Source: Tritonibacter mobilis (lineage in GTDB: Bacteria > Pseudomonadota > Alphaproteobacteria > Rhodobacterales > Rhodobacteraceae). Taken from it: a stretch of DNA of 64,000 nucleotides. The position numbers and the translations under genes were made by a program. Positions 1 through 9,597 of this stretch are shown in pieces; position 1 is the first letter of the stretch; every line of letters begins with the position of its first letter. Below the pieces are notes generated by a model. The model did not search any database. It was not told where the DNA came from and was given only the letters and a program-made list of their open reading frames with translations. The stretch is taken from the NCBI RefSeq assembly GCF_001681715.1, contig NZ_LNWY01000018.1, positions 62,001-126,000 on the forward strand. The letters run 5' to 3'.

Positions 1-110
1 AACGCTATGACCCTGAGATCTATCACAATCAGGTCCGGTCCGCCCCGGCCTTCGTGACCAAACGCGGGCAGGATTTGGACCGTGTTCTCAAGGCTCTGAG
101 AAAGAACTGA
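1..110 (+). CDS. 3' end of an upstream gene, possibly TolC-family
   Basis: The last 35 codons of a reading frame (codons from position 3, TGA at 108-110) enter from the left edge. The visible tail contains RYDPEIYHNQV and ends LDRVLKALRKN. It lies 75 bases before the PopZ-like gene in the same direction. In related bacteria a TolC-type outer-membrane protein often precedes that gene, and the tail is compatible with one, but it is too short to identify the family. Confidence 0.4.
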   Translation, partial: RYDPEIYHNQVRSAPAFVTKRGQDLDRVLKALRKN

Positions 111-185
111 AAATCTGACGTTGCTGTTGTGTGATGCGGGCAAGCTGGCTACACTTGCCGTAAGAGGTGAGCTTGGCCAATAAAA

Positions 186-1553
186 ATGTCTGAACCCGTT
201 ACGCACGCAGAAATCGAAGACGTCCTATCCTCCATCCGTCGCCTGGTCAGTGAGACTGGGCGGGCGGAGGAACCTGCGCGTCCTGCAGCCAAACCCGCAA
301 CGCGTCTGGTGCTGACACCGGCGCTGCGGGTGCCCGAAGCTGAGGTCGCGCGTTCTGATGCGGCGAAACATGATGCGGTGCAGCATGGCGGGGCGCCTCA
401 CTCTGATGCAGTCACGCCGCGTGATGCCGCGTTTGATGCTGCACCAGAGCAACCCCAAGAGCCGGTGATGCCGCAGGTCAATGGGACCGCGCGCAACGGG
501 ACGGCGACAGACAAACTCACCACACAAACTGACACTGCAGATCCGCAAGGCGAGCCGCATCGCGATGAAGCTGCGACGTCCGGGCCGCTGAATCCTCAGG
601 GCGTGTCCCCTGAGCGGGCTGCCCCAGAGCAGGCGGGTGAGGCAGGTGACGAGACATCTGCGCAGGAACCCAGCCGCGTGCTGTTTCGGGCCAGCGCGCC
701 GGTTGATGCGCCGCGCAAGCCGGAATTGGTCAGAACCGCCCCGTCAGAAGCGGCCATGGTCGACAGTTTCCAACAGAATGAGCCCGTCGCTGAGGCCCCA
801 TTTGTCAATGTGGACGACGCCGAGGCTCAGACGTTTGAGGAATCCGAGCGCAGCGCGCCCATCCTGCTGAACACCAAAAGCGCGCCGCGCTTCCCTGAAA
901 CAGAAAGGCCCGAGGCCCCGGCAGCTGTCGCGGATAGGGCGCTGAATGAGGTCGCGGCTGATGATACGGCAGCGGATGGTGCGGCAGGGGATGATGCACC
1001 TTGGCGCGACCCGGAGGCGCGGCTCTATGACAGTTTGGAGCCCGGTACCGCACAAGCCGAACAGCCCACCTCTGCAGAGCCGCAGAATATGCAGCGGGAA
1101 CAAAGCTCTCGCGTGGCTGCCGTGGTGCGCCGGATTGCCGAGCTTGAAACCGCTGGGCGTGCCGAGCCGGAGGCCGCAGACCAAAGCAGCCGCCGCGTTC
1201 CGGACATCAATGAGGATGAGATCGAAGCGGTGCCCCATAGTGGCCCCACGGTTGAGACCATCCAGTGGGAAGATCATCAGGAAGAGGCGTCCGGTGGTGC
1301 ATCCTTTGCTTCGGCCCGCGATTCGGTGGCGGGAAACGCGCGTGAGATGGCGGGGGATGCGCTGACGGAGGCCGCGATGGACCGGCTGGCGGCGCATGAG
1401 GATTTCCTTGATGAGGAAGGTCTGCGCGAGCTGGTCTCTGACATCGTGCGGGAAGAGTTGCAGGGGGCGCTTGGCGAGCGGATCACCCGCAACGTGCGCA
1501 AGCTGGTGCGCCGCGAGATCCAGCGCGCCTTGGCGACGCAAGAGCTGCTCTGA
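186..1553 (+). CDS. PopZ-like (DUF2497-type) polar organiser candidate
   Basis: 455 residues. The N terminus has a short helix (IEDVLSSIRRLVSE, residues 10-23) like the start of PopZ, the alphaproteobacterial pole-organising protein. Residues 25-390 are a low-complexity Ala/Glu/Pro/Asp stretch with no recognisable fold. The C terminus (about 405-455) is a conserved-looking charged helical segment with ELVSDIVREELQGALGER and VRKLVRREIQRALA. PopZ proteins share this layout of helix, acidic disordered linker and C-terminal oligomerising helices, but Caulobacter PopZ is only about 180 residues. The assignment rests on architecture, so the role in pole or chromosome organisation is inferred. The ATG at 186 follows an AGAGGTGAG-like ribosome site. 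The gene converges on cobQ across a palindromic repeat. Confidence 0.6.
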   Translation: MSEPVTHAEIEDVLSSIRRLVSETGRAEEPARPAAKPATRLVLTPALRVPEAEVARSDAAKHDAVQHGGAPHSDAVTPRDAAFDAAPEQPQEPVMPQVNGTARNGTATDKLTTQTDTADPQGEPHRDEAATSGPLNPQGVSPERAAPEQAGEAGDETSAQEPSRVLFRASAPVDAPRKPELVRTAPSEAAMVDSFQQNEPVAEAPFVNVDDAEAQTFEESERSAPILLNTKSAPRFPETERPEAPAAVADRALNEVAADDTAADGAAGDDAPWRDPEARLYDSLEPGTAQAEQPTSAEPQNMQREQSSRVAAVVRRIAELETAGRAEPEAADQSSRRVPDINEDEIEAVPHSGPTVETIQWEDHQEEASGGASFASARDSVAGNAREMAGDALTEAAMDRLAAHEDFLDEEGLRELVSDIVREELQGALGERITRNVRKLVRREIQRALATQELL

Positions 1554-1620
1554 CGCGGCGCGCGAGACTTCACCATTAACTCAAAACATTAAGCGTGGTG
1601 CTGCACTCTTCTGAGTAACG

Positions 1621-1711
1621 GCGGGGGCGCTCCCGCCCATCCGGCATGTTTTCTGCGAAAACCCGCCGTCTGGTTGGGCCGGGCAGCGGGCTGGCGCCCG
1701 CTGCGGGTGCG
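1621..1711 (+). repeat. Mosaic palindromic repeat, family A copy 1
   Basis: Starts with a small hairpin (GCGGG at 1621-1625, CCCGC at 1632-1636), then a spacer, the octamer GTTGGGCC at 1673-1680, and a perfect 8-bp hairpin CAGCGGGC/GCCCGCTG (1684-1691 and 1696-1703). The same order of modules occurs at 4.6, 22.7 and 52.7 kb. It sits between the tail-to-tail ends of the PopZ-like gene and cobQ. Confidence 0.65.
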
Positions 1712-1749
1712 TCTTGGTGCGGGTGTTTTGGCTAACGCAGGCAGGGTGT

Positions 1750-3216
1750 TTAGCGCGGGCGGGCGGGGATCGGTTCCGCCAGTTCCAGCAGGCGGTCGAT
1801 ATCCATGTAGCGCTCCAGATGGGCGGCCAGCGCATCCAGCGTGGCCTCCACACCTGCGTCATAGCCAATGTCGGACTGGTGGCCGAGGTCGGCAAGGAAG
1901 CGGGCGCGAAATGCATCCGAGGCAAACAACCCGTGCAGGTAAGAGCCGCGCACGCGGCCATCGGCGGAGGTCGCACCCTCCGCGCGCCCCTCCAGCGTCA
2001 GCCACGCGCGGGCGCAATCCGGACCGGTGGTGCGGCCCATGTGGATCTCATAGCCAGACACGGGCAGATCGCCCGCAAGCGTGCGCGCGTCGCTCAGGGT
2101 GACGCGTTTGTCGCCGGCCATCACCGTATGCACATCCAGAAGGCCAAGCCCCGCGACCTTGCCCGGCTGCCCATCGACGCCGTCGGGGTCGTCGATGGTC
2201 TGGCCGAGCATCTGATAGCCGCCGCACAGTCCCAGCACATGACCGCCGCGCCGATGGTGGGCGAGGATGTCGATGTCCCAGCCCTGCGCGCGCAAGTAAG
2301 CCAGATCCCCGATGGTGGATTTGGAGCCGGGGATCAGCACCAGATCCGCATCGCCGGGCAGGGCGCGGCCGGGGGGAATGATCTCAACGGTGACGGAGGG
2401 CTCAGCGGCGAGCGGGTCGAGGTCGTCGAAATTCGCCATCCGTTCCAGTTGCGGCACCACCACCTTGCAGGCTCCGCCCGCGTGTGAGGCGATATCCATC
2501 ATATCCTCGGCAGGCAGTTTCCACGCATCCCAAAACCACGGCACCACGCCCACCGAGGGCCAGCTGGTCCAGCGCGCAATGTCGTCTCGCCCGCCATCAA
2601 AGAGGCTGAGGTCGCCGCGAAAGCGATTGACGGCGAAGGCTTTGATACGCGCGCGGTCGTTTGCGTCCAGCACCGTATGGGTGCCGACGATCTGCGCGAT
2701 CACGCCGCCACGGTGGATGTCACCCACCAGGACCACCGGCACGCCTGCGGCCTCGGCAAAGCCCATATTGGCGATGTCCCCCTTGCGCAGATTGGTTTCT
2801 GCCGGGGAGCCTGCGCCCTCAATGAGGATAATGTCATGCTGGGCGGCGAGGCGGTGAAAGCTCTCCAGTGTGGCCTCCAGCAGCCCCGCCTTGTCGCGCA
2901 TAAACGACCCCGCCGCGCGGGTGCCGCGCCGTTTGCCCTGCACGATCACCTGTGCGCCCGTGTCGGTTTCAGGCTTCAAGAGCACCGGGTTCATGTCTGT
3001 GTGCGGCGCGAGCCCCGCCGCGCGGGCCTGTAGCGCCTGTGCTCGGCCAATCTCACCCCCGTCAGCGGTCACGGCGGCGTTGTTGGACATGTTCTGCGGC
3101 TTAAACGGCGCAACTGAGAGCCCGCGCAGGCGCAAGGCGCGCGCCAGCCCCGCCACCAGCATGGATTTCCCGACATTGCTGCCGGTGCCTTGGATCATGA
3201 GGGCCTTGGTGGTCAT
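1750..3216 (-). CDS. cobQ: Cobyric acid synthase CobQ
   Basis: 488 residues. Amidates the b, d, e and g carboxylates of adenosyl-cobyrinic acid a,c-diamide, using glutamine and ATP, in late cobalamin synthesis in the cytoplasm. The N-terminal dethiobiotin-synthetase-like domain starts with [18 protein letters not shown] (P-loop) and has [11 protein letters not shown]. The C-terminal class I glutamine amidotransferase domain carries the nucleophile motif [11 protein letters not shown] and a late YEIHMG motif. Length matches the family (about 485). The frame stays open for 65 codons upstream, but the family begins at the ATG at 3216 just before the P-loop. No other cobalamin genes are present in the window. 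Confidence 0.95.
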   Translation of the reverse strand: MTTKALMIQGTGSNVGKSMLVAGLARALRLRGLSVAPFKPQNMSNNAAVTADGGEIGRAQALQARAAGLAPHTDMNPVLLKPETDTGAQVIVQGKRRGTRAAGSFMRDKAGLLEATLESFHRLAAQHDIILIEGAGSPAETNLRKGDIANMGFAEAAGVPVVLVGDIHRGGVIAQIVGTHTVLDANDRARIKAFAVNRFRGDLSLFDGGRDDIARWTSWPSVGVVPWFWDAWKLPAEDMMDIASHAGGACKVVVPQLERMANFDDLDPLAAEPSVTVEIIPPGRALPGDADLVLIPGSKSTIGDLAYLRAQGWDIDILAHHRRGGHVLGLCGGYQMLGQTIDDPDGVDGQPGKVAGLGLLDVHTVMAGDKRVTLSDARTLAGDLPVSGYEIHMGRTTGPDCARAWLTLEGRAEGATSADGRVRGSYLHGLFASDAFRARFLADLGHQSDIGYDAGVEATLDALAAHLERYMDIDRLLELAEPIPARPR

Positions 3217-3370
3217 TTGGGTGTCTTTTTTGCTGTCGGTCTGTGGCGAGGGTTGCAATGCCAGAGGCCAAAGGTCAATCGCACAGGTTGGCGCAGGTTG
3301 GCGCAGGTTGGCACGGGGTGGGGATCTGTCGGTGCCGTTGGGGCGGGGCGTAGGCAATAGCAAACCCCCA

Positions 3371-3404
3371 AAAAGAAAAACGCGCCCCCCAGGGACGCGC
3401 TTTT
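3371..3404. terminator. Terminator after the DUF6280 gene
   Basis: Stem CGCGcCCC/GGGaCGCG (3381-3400) with A-rich sequence on the left and TTTT on the right. Read on the minus strand it ends in TTTTTCTTTT, so it should stop DUF6280 transcripts before cobQ. Confidence 0.75.
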
Positions 3405-3433
3405 CGTTCAAGCTTGGCAGCTTATTTTAGCGT

Positions 3434-3751
3434 TCAGGCCGCTTCGGCCTGCGCCGCGTTACGACGTTCACTTTCTTCGCGCGACAGCGCGACAGAGGTC
3501 CGTACACCGCGACCAACGAAATCCATCAGGCCTTCGACCACACGTTCGTTGGGGTCGATGCCTGCGCAGGTCAATACTTCGCGCCCATCGCGCGAACGTG
3601 CCCAGCGGGCGATCTGCTCGGGGCCGTTGCCGTATTTTTTGTCGTCAGCAATGGCATCATCCAGTGCAGCCAGTACAACCGCCGCAAACAGCTTGCGTGC
3701 TCGGTTGCCCTGTTCGTTATTGTATGCGGTGCCGTCAACGAAATCTCGCAT
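3434..3751 (-). CDS. DUF6280 family protein
   Basis: 105 residues, starting [20 protein letters not shown] and ending in an Ala/Glu-rich tail. I recognise it as a small soluble protein conserved in Rhodobacterales (DUF6280) with no known function. It has no signal peptide or membrane segment. It is mostly helical by composition, with a central [19 protein letters not shown] stretch and one cysteine. It is divergent from efp across a 226-bp gap that holds a perfect inverted repeat, and it has its own terminator, so it is probably a single-gene transcript. Confidence 0.85.
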   Translation of the reverse strand: MRDFVDGTAYNNEQGNRARKLFAAVVLAALDDAIADDKKYGNGPEQIARWARSRDGREVLTCAGIDPNERVVEGLMDFVGRGVRTSVALSREESERRNAAQAEAA

Positions 3752-3832
3752 CTCGTTTCCTTTGTTGTTCTTGCTATTGCATTTTCGGCGTGACGCTCCT
3801 TATGGCGGAATTGTGACGATTCGGGTACCCCA

Positions 3833-3857
3833 AAGATGCATATCTTTTATGCATCTT
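3833..3857. promoter_or_regulatory. Perfect inverted repeat between DUF6280 and efp
   Basis: AAGATGCAT (3833-3841), a 7-nt spacer, then ATGCATCTT (3849-3857). It is a perfect 9-bp dyad in the shared upstream region of two divergent genes, followed by another TGCAT at 3859-3863. Its form suggests an operator for a dimeric regulator. No protein can be assigned. Confidence 0.5.
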
Positions 3858-3977
3858 GTGCATGCCTATTTCGCGGTCACCTATCCGTCAGACACGATAT
3901 ATCGTCATCTTGCCAGCCTTACACCTGCCGGATATAGGGGTGTTCAAGCTGTCATCAACCACCTGAAAGAGTTTTCC

Positions 3978-4541
3978 ATGCCCAAGATCAACGGCAATGA
4001 AATCCGCCCCGGCAATGTTCTGGAGCACAACGGCGGCCTCTGGGCTGCGGTCAAGGTCGATCATGTGAAGCCGGGCAAGGGGGGCGCGTTTGCTCAGGTC
4101 GAGCTGCGCAACCTGCGCAACGGCTCCAAACTGAACGAGCGGTTCCGGTCTGCCGACAAGGTCGAGCGCGTACGTCTGGAGCAAAAAGACCAGCAGTTCC
4201 TCTATGAGACAGATGGGATGCTGGTGTTCATGGATACCGAAACCTACGAGCAGATCGAATTGCCTGCCGATCTTTTGGGCGATCGCCGTCCGTTCCTGCA
4301 GGACGGTATGACCATTGTGGTGGAATTCTACGAGGCTGAGGCGCTGAATGCGACCGTGCCGCAGAAAGTGACCTGCAAGATTGTCGAGACCGAGCCGGTG
4401 GTCAAAGGCCAGACGGCTGCGAACTCCTTTAAACCGGCGATCCTTGATAACGGCGTCAAGGTCATGGTGCCGCCCTTCGTGGGTCAGGACGAGATGATCG
4501 TCGTCAACACCGAGACCATGGAATATTCCGAACGCGCCTGA
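3978..4541 (+). CDS. efp: Elongation factor P
   Basis: 187 residues, the standard EF-P length. EF-P binds between the P and E sites and relieves ribosome stalling at polyproline stretches. The three beta-barrel domains are intact. The tip loop KPGKGGAF places Lys34 where many bacteria add beta-lysine, but the modifying enzymes EpmA and EpmB are not in this window. The ATG at 3978 starts [19 protein letters not shown], which matches the family. The frame is open further upstream only because no stop intervenes. A strong terminator follows. Confidence 0.97.
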   Translation: MPKINGNEIRPGNVLEHNGGLWAAVKVDHVKPGKGGAFAQVELRNLRNGSKLNERFRSADKVERVRLEQKDQQFLYETDGMLVFMDTETYEQIELPADLLGDRRPFLQDGMTIVVEFYEAEALNATVPQKVTCKIVETEPVVKGQTAANSFKPAILDNGVKVMVPPFVGQDEMIVVNTETMEYSERA

Positions 4542-4561
4542 ACCGCGCAGAGTTTTATTGC

Positions 4562-4601
4562 AAAGCCTCGGTCCTGCATCCTGCGGGGCCGGGGCTTTTT
4601 T
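4562..4601 (+). terminator. Terminator after efp
   Basis: A 13-bp stem with two G-U pairs (AAAGCCTCGGTCC at 4562-4574 against 4586-4598) and an 11-nt loop, followed by TTTTTT (4596-4601). Confidence 0.85.
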
Positions 4602-4625
4602 CTGCGCATTGTGCAGGACAGCGCA

Positions 4626-4697
4626 CGCCGCGCAGCGGCGCCGGGCCCAACGGGGGAGGGGGCATTTTAATGGACCCGAGACGGGCGGGAGCCCCCT
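4626..4697 (-). repeat. Mosaic palindromic repeat, family A copy 2
   Basis: Inverted relative to copy 1. It has hairpin CGCCGC/GCGGCG (4626-4631 and 4635-4640), then GGCCCAAC (4644-4651, the complement of GTTGGGCC), then the G-rich module GGGCGGGAGCCCCC (4683-4696). It lies between the convergent ends of efp and the 4708 gene. Confidence 0.65.
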
Positions 4698-4707
4698 CGG
4701 ATCTGGA

Positions 4708-5274
4708 TCAGCGCGGGATCTCTACGGAATGGCCGCAGCTGTCCATCATCTTGCCATAGGCGGCGGTGAACCCGTTCATCGAGGCCACATAGGTCTGGGT
4801 GCTGGCGCGATAGGCGTCCAAGGCGCGCACCTCCATATGAGAGGCCGCTTTCATCCACAAGAGCGCGTTTTTCACATCCTGCCAGCGCGGTGTGGCAGAT
4901 ACCCATGCGATGCCATCGTCGTCAAAGCCGCCCTCGGCAACGCCAAAGAACACCCCTTGCTGGTCGAACACAAAGGCCACACCCTGGGCATTGCCAATCT
5001 GGGTGCGGTGGCCACGTGGTGCGCTGGAGAAATAGGTTGGCGTTGGAAAACCATGTGGCGGCCCTGCGTCGCCATTGCTGATTTCCAGACGCAGCGTCGG
5101 CATCCCGTCCCCGCCAGTCAAAGCGTGGCAAATGCGGCGAAGGTCTTCGCCGGTGTCCTCTTCGGTGATGATGACGCGCCAGTCGCCGTATTCCCAATAA
5201 TCCTGTGCGTGCGCGGCTGGTGCGATCAAAGCAGATGCAGCGATTAGCGGTGCCGTCAGAAAAAATCGTGTCAT
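4708..5274 (-). CDS. Secreted protein of unknown function
   Basis: 188 residues. A clear Sec signal peptide (MTRFFLTAPLIAASALIAPAAHA, cleavage predicted after AHA at residue 23) is followed by DYWEYGDWRVIITEEDTGED. The mature protein has two cysteines (49 and 180), which could form a disulfide in the periplasm. The N-terminal YWEYGDWRV pattern is reminiscent of periplasmic IalB-like proteins, but the similarity is too weak for a name. The start at 5274 has an AGGGA ribosome site. The gene stands alone, upstream-adjacent to ygfZ on the same strand with 134 bp between. Confidence 0.75.
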   Translation of the reverse strand: MTRFFLTAPLIAASALIAPAAHAQDYWEYGDWRVIITEEDTGEDLRRICHALTGGDGMPTLRLEISNGDAGPPHGFPTPTYFSSAPRGHRTQIGNAQGVAFVFDQQGVFFGVAEGGFDDDGIAWVSATPRWQDVKNALLWMKAASHMEVRALDAYRASTQTYVASMNGFTAAYGKMMDSCGHSVEIPR

Positions 5275-5408
5275 CCCGTGTCCCTTGTTGTCTGCCCGGC
5301 CCTGTTTCTGACCCTGTGCGCGAACCTGTGTGCTGCTCTGAGCGCGCCAGTGTCGCGACTAGGTGGCCAGTACGCGCAAGACTAACGACCAAGGGTTAAA
5401 CAATTGCC

Positions 5409-6155
5409 TCAGTCTGTGGGGGCCTCTGGCCAGCGCAGCGCGGTGCCCTCGGCCTCCAGCGCGCCCTTGGCACGATCAAAGCGCAGATACGCAATCGCCT
5501 TGCCGCCGGATTGGGTCAGAACCTGGCCCACCGGTTTGCCAGCTGCGGTGATCTGCGCGCCCACCGGCACAGCGCCGTCGATCTCAACCTGTGTCAGACC
5601 TTTGCGCAGCTCGGTTTTGTGTTTCATACGGGCGGTGACCTCCTGACCGACATAGCAGCCCTTGCGGAAATCAACGCCGTTGAGACGCTCAAAGCCCACT
5701 TCAAGGATATAGCTGTCGGGCGTGAGCTCAATGCCGGTTTCCGGGATCACATGCGCCACCCGGATTGCATCCCAGTCGCTGCCGTCATCGCTTGCCACAT
5801 CGCCATAAAGACGCCAGCCGAGTGACGGGTGGCGCGGGTCCGTCAGGGCACCGGCGGGGGCGTCCCCGGTGCCGCGGCTCACCTTCAGGTCGGTCTCGTC
5901 GATGGTGACATTCGCGCGCAGCTTATACATCTTGAGCCGCTTCAGAAGATCATCTGCCAGATCATCGGCCACATCCAGCAGCACCGCCTCGCCCTCGGGG
6001 GCGAGAAAGAAATCCGCGAGGTATTTGCCCTGCGGGGTCAGGATCGCCGTATAAACCAGACCGTCTTCTAACCGATTGATATCATTTGTGACCAGCCCCT
6101 GAAGAAAGCTGTGGGTGTCCGGTCCATGCAGGCGAAAGATGCGGCGGTCGGCCAT
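5409..6155 (-). CDS. ygfZ: YgfZ/GcvT-type folate-binding Fe-S protein
   Basis: 248 residues. YgfZ proteins bind tetrahydrofolate and support assembly or repair of certain iron-sulfur enzymes. The diagnostic motif KGCYVGQE with the family cysteine (Cys167) is present, with the N-terminal folate-barrel opening RIFRLHGPDTHSFLQGLVTND. The family start is the ATG at 6155, preceded by GGGAG at good spacing, rather than the in-frame ATG 12 codons upstream. It lies 88 bp downstream of the MsbA-like exporter on the same strand and may be co-transcribed. Confidence 0.9.
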   Translation of the reverse strand: MADRRIFRLHGPDTHSFLQGLVTNDINRLEDGLVYTAILTPQGKYLADFFLAPEGEAVLLDVADDLADDLLKRLKMYKLRANVTIDETDLKVSRGTGDAPAGALTDPRHPSLGWRLYGDVASDDGSDWDAIRVAHVIPETGIELTPDSYILEVGFERLNGVDFRKGCYVGQEVTARMKHKTELRKGLTQVEIDGAVPVGAQITAAGKPVGQVLTQSGGKAIAYLRFDRAKGALEAEGTALRWPEAPTD

Positions 6156-6243
6156 GTACGTCTCCCATTGGGGTGTTTGCGCGGTCTGCAAAAGATGTGA
6201 CCCCGAACGCGCCGGAGTTCAAGCGGGTCTGGCCTGCCGTGGA

Positions 6244-8103
6244 TCAGCCAAACAGGCGACGGGCAAAGCGGCGCAACAGGCCTGTGTCCTCTCGTTCGTC
6301 CTGGCGATCATTGCGGGTGATCTGGGCGTTGACGCCATCGGTATCGATCACCGTTTTACCGTCCTGAAATTGCAGACGATAGAGATCGGCATAGATGCCG
6401 CCGCGCTCCAGCAGCTCCTCGTGGCGACCCTGATCCATAACGCGGCCACGTTCCATCACCACGATCTTATCCGCCGCGCGAATGGTCGAAAGACGGTGCG
6501 CGATCACAATGGTGGTGCGCCCGCCAGAGAGCTTCTCCAGCGCCTTTTGCACCACTTTTTCGGACTGGGCATCGAGCGCCGATGTCGCCTCATCCAAAAG
6601 CAGCAGAGGCGTGTCGCGCAGCAATGCGCGCGCAATCACCACACGCTGACGCTGCCCGCCCGAAAGCGCAGAGCCGCGCGGTCCGACCCGGGTTTCCAGC
6701 CCATCCGGCAGCTTGTGCAGGAAATCGGAGACATGGGCGGCGTCCAGCACCTCCGTGAGGCGTTCGTCACTGACGTCGGTGCGGCCCAGCAGGATGTTTT
6801 CCTTGAGCGTTTCATCAAACAGCAGCGCGTCCTGTGTCACCACGGAGAACAGATCCCGCAGATCGCCAAGATCGAGATCGCGCACCTCGGTTCCATCAAG
6901 GGTGACAGAGCCGCTCTGCGGATCAACCAGACGTGTCAGGATGTTGAAAATCGTGGATTTACCCGCCCCCGATGCGCCCACCAATGCGGTGGTTTTGCCA
7001 GCTTCAGCCACCAAGGATAGATCGCGCAGAATATGCGCCTCACCATAATAGAGGTTCACATTGTCGAGGCGGATTTCGGGCAGACCCTTGGGCGCAGGTT
7101 TGGGCTCTTCCGGCGACACCAGCGTGATCGGGGCATCCATCAGCTCTTTGATGCGCTCCATTGCAGCGGCGGCCCCTTGCCAGATGCCCATAATGGCGGC
7201 GAGGCGGCGCATCGGGTCAAAGGCGAGGCCAATCGCAGTGAAAAAGCTCATGAATTCGCCGACGGTCTTGTCGCCATCAATGATCTCGCGCCCGCCAAAC
7301 AGGATCACACACATCACCCCAAGCCCGGCCATCATATCGACCATGCCAGTGGTGGAGGAGGCCCCAAGGGCCGCCTTGATCTGAGCGCGCACAAAGGAGG
7401 CGGTCGCGGTGCGGTAGCGCCCGCTTTGATAGTCCTCGAGCCGGTTCAGCTTGATCGGGACGATGCCGTGGAACACCTCATCCAGCCGGGTGGCCTGCAC
7501 CGCACCAAGGTCGCGGGCAAGGCTGGCTTTTTTGCGCACATAGCGTTGCACGATCGATAGCGGCAGCACCAAGAGCGGCACGCCGATCAGCATAATGAGC
7601 GTCCAGCGCCAATCGACACTGATGGCGACCCCGAGCACGGCAATCAATTGCGCCACGTCCCGGCCCGACCCGGTGATGATCGCTTGCCAGACCTGATTGA
7701 TCGCCGCCACATCAGATTGCACCCGCTGGATCAAAAAACCGGGGGGGTGATGCTGGTGAAAACTGGCGTCCTGATGGATCAGACGGTCCAGCATATCGGT
7801 GCGCATATGCGCCTCGGACCGCTGGTTGATGGTTGCAAGGATCACCCGCTGGGTCACCGAACTGAACCCGCGCAGCACAAAGATGGCAAAGAAAGCGACG
7901 CTGACCCAGACCAAGGCATTCTCGTTGCCGTTGACAAACACCAGATCAAACATCGGCTGCATCATGTAGCTGAGGCCACCAACGGATGCGCCTTCGATCA
8001 GCATAAAAACGACGGCGATGGCCAGCAGGCCGATGTGATGCCGCAGGTAGCCGCGCCAAAGCCAGCGCAACAATTCGCGCGAGGACATGTATTGCGTACT
8101 CAT
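6244..8103 (-). CDS. MsbA-like ABC exporter (fused permease and ATPase)
   Basis: 619 residues. The N-terminal six-helix exporter domain (about 1-330) is fused to an ATPase domain (about 350-590) with Walker A GASGAGKST, signature LSGGQRQR and Walker B LLLLDEATSALD, plus the D-loop and the switch histidine (AHRLST). The closest family behaviour is lipid A or lipid flippase (MsbA). Substrate cannot be read from sequence, and multidrug export is an alternative. The start at 8103 has AGGAAG upstream. It is divergent from the aminotransferase at 8336. Confidence 0.88.
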   Translation of the reverse strand: MSTQYMSSRELLRWLWRGYLRHHIGLLAIAVVFMLIEGASVGGLSYMMQPMFDLVFVNGNENALVWVSVAFFAIFVLRGFSSVTQRVILATINQRSEAHMRTDMLDRLIHQDASFHQHHPPGFLIQRVQSDVAAINQVWQAIITGSGRDVAQLIAVLGVAISVDWRWTLIMLIGVPLLVLPLSIVQRYVRKKASLARDLGAVQATRLDEVFHGIVPIKLNRLEDYQSGRYRTATASFVRAQIKAALGASSTTGMVDMMAGLGVMCVILFGGREIIDGDKTVGEFMSFFTAIGLAFDPMRRLAAIMGIWQGAAAAMERIKELMDAPITLVSPEEPKPAPKGLPEIRLDNVNLYYGEAHILRDLSLVAEAGKTTALVGASGAGKSTIFNILTRLVDPQSGSVTLDGTEVRDLDLGDLRDLFSVVTQDALLFDETLKENILLGRTDVSDERLTEVLDAAHVSDFLHKLPDGLETRVGPRGSALSGGQRQRVVIARALLRDTPLLLLDEATSALDAQSEKVVQKALEKLSGGRTTIVIAHRLSTIRAADKIVVMERGRVMDQGRHEELLERGGIYADLYRLQFQDGKTVIDTDGVNAQITRNDRQDEREDTGLLRRFARRLFG

Positions 8104-8335
8104 TCTGCACTTCCTGACTGTCGTTTATGGTCTGATGCCGGCAAGACTTGCGACAAGTCCCGACATTTAAGCAGCTTAGAGGCAGCGCGCAAGCGGTGCG
8201 GGCCGTGGGGGCTTGGGGTGGCCTTAGGCAATTGACCTTGCCGGGGGCTGCGCTAGGCTGCGGCCAATTGAAATACGTCTCGGGCGATTATCCGACGCAA
8301 CAGGACATCCCGAGCACTCAGCAGGGCAACTTAAT

Positions 8336-9553
8336 ATGCGCGATTCTGTGAAACTCTCTTCCGGTCGGTCCTATCTGGCGATTCCGGGGCCTTCGGTGAT
8401 GCCGGATCAGGTATTGCAGGCGATGCATCGTGCCTCTCCCAATATCTACGCCGGTGAATTGGTTGAGATGACCGATACGCTGCCGCCGGATCTGCGCAAA
8501 GTCGCCCGCACCGAGCATCATGTGGCGATTTATATCGCCAACGGCCACGGCGCGTGGGAGGCGGCGCTGTCAAACACCTTGCAAGAGGGTGACAAGGTTC
8601 TGGTTCCGGCCTCCGGTCGCTTTGCCTATGGCTGGAGCGAGATGGCCGAAGCGATTGGCTTGCGGATCGAGGTGATGGATTTCGGCCTGCAAGCCCCCTT
8701 TGATCTGGCGCGCGTGGCAGAGCGGCTGGCCGCAGATACGGCGCATGAGATCAAGGCGGTGCTGGGTGTTCATACCGACACCTCCACGTCGATCCGAAAT
8801 GATATCAAGGGCTTGCGCGGGGCACTGGACGCGGAGAACCACCCGGCGTTGTTGATGGCGGATTGCATTGCCTCACTCGGGTGCGACCGGTTCGAGATGG
8901 ACGCCTGGGGCGTTGATGTGATGGTCACCGGCAGCCAGAAAGGGCTGATGGTGCCTGCGGGGCTGTCGTTTGTGTTCTTTAATGACAAGGCCGCAGAGGC
9001 GCGCGCGCGCGTGCCTCGGGTCAGCCGCTATTGGGATTGGACGCCGCGCGCCAACCCGGAATATTTCTATCAGTTCTTTGGCGGCACCGCGCCGACGCAT
9101 CATCTATATGGTCTGCGCGCGGCATTGGATTTGATCCACGCAGAGGGGATCGAGCAGATCTGGGATCGTCATGAGACCTTGGCGCGGGCGATTTGGGCGG
9201 CCTGTGATCGCTGGAGCGAAGGCGGCGCGCTGGCGATGAATGTTGCAGATCCTGCGCTGCGCTCCCATGCGGTGACAGCGCTCAGACTGCCCTCACCACG
9301 GGCCACGGATCTGCGGATGTGGCTGGAGGAGAACCTTGGTCTGACGCTGGGCATCGGGCTCGGCATGGCGCCGCCCGATAGCGCGGAGTGGCATGGCTTT
9401 TTCCGTCTCGGCCATATGGGGCACGTCAACGGCCATATGATTATGGGGCTGTTGGGCGGCATTGAAACGGGTCTGAGTGCGCTGGATATCCCGCATGGCT
9501 CTGGCGCGCTGGAGGCGGCGGCTCAGGTGCTCGCCGGATCACAGGCGGGCTGA
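8336..9553 (+). CDS. Class V aminotransferase, serine-glyoxylate/alanine-glyoxylate type
   Basis: 405 residues, PLP fold type I. The internal aldimine lysine is Lys202 in VTGSQKGLMVP, and the phosphate-binding opening LAIPGPSVMP is typical of serine-glyoxylate and alanine-glyoxylate aminotransferases. These enzymes convert glyoxylate to glycine, in the serine cycle or photorespiratory-type salvage. No other serine-cycle gene lies nearby, so the exact amino donor is uncertain. A purine-catabolic ureidoglycine-glyoxylate aminotransferase role is also possible. The ATG at 8336 has only a weak CAGGG upstream. Confidence 0.8.
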   Translation: MRDSVKLSSGRSYLAIPGPSVMPDQVLQAMHRASPNIYAGELVEMTDTLPPDLRKVARTEHHVAIYIANGHGAWEAALSNTLQEGDKVLVPASGRFAYGWSEMAEAIGLRIEVMDFGLQAPFDLARVAERLAADTAHEIKAVLGVHTDTSTSIRNDIKGLRGALDAENHPALLMADCIASLGCDRFEMDAWGVDVMVTGSQKGLMVPAGLSFVFFNDKAAEARARVPRVSRYWDWTPRANPEYFYQFFGGTAPTHHLYGLRAALDLIHAEGIEQIWDRHETLARAIWAACDRWSEGGALAMNVADPALRSHAVTALRLPSPRATDLRMWLEENLGLTLGIGLGMAPPDSAEWHGFFRLGHMGHVNGHMIMGLLGGIETGLSALDIPHGSGALEAAAQVLAGSQAG

Positions 9554-9597
9554 GGTCAGATGGCGAGGCGGGCCGCTGTGGTTCGCCTCTTGCAGGG

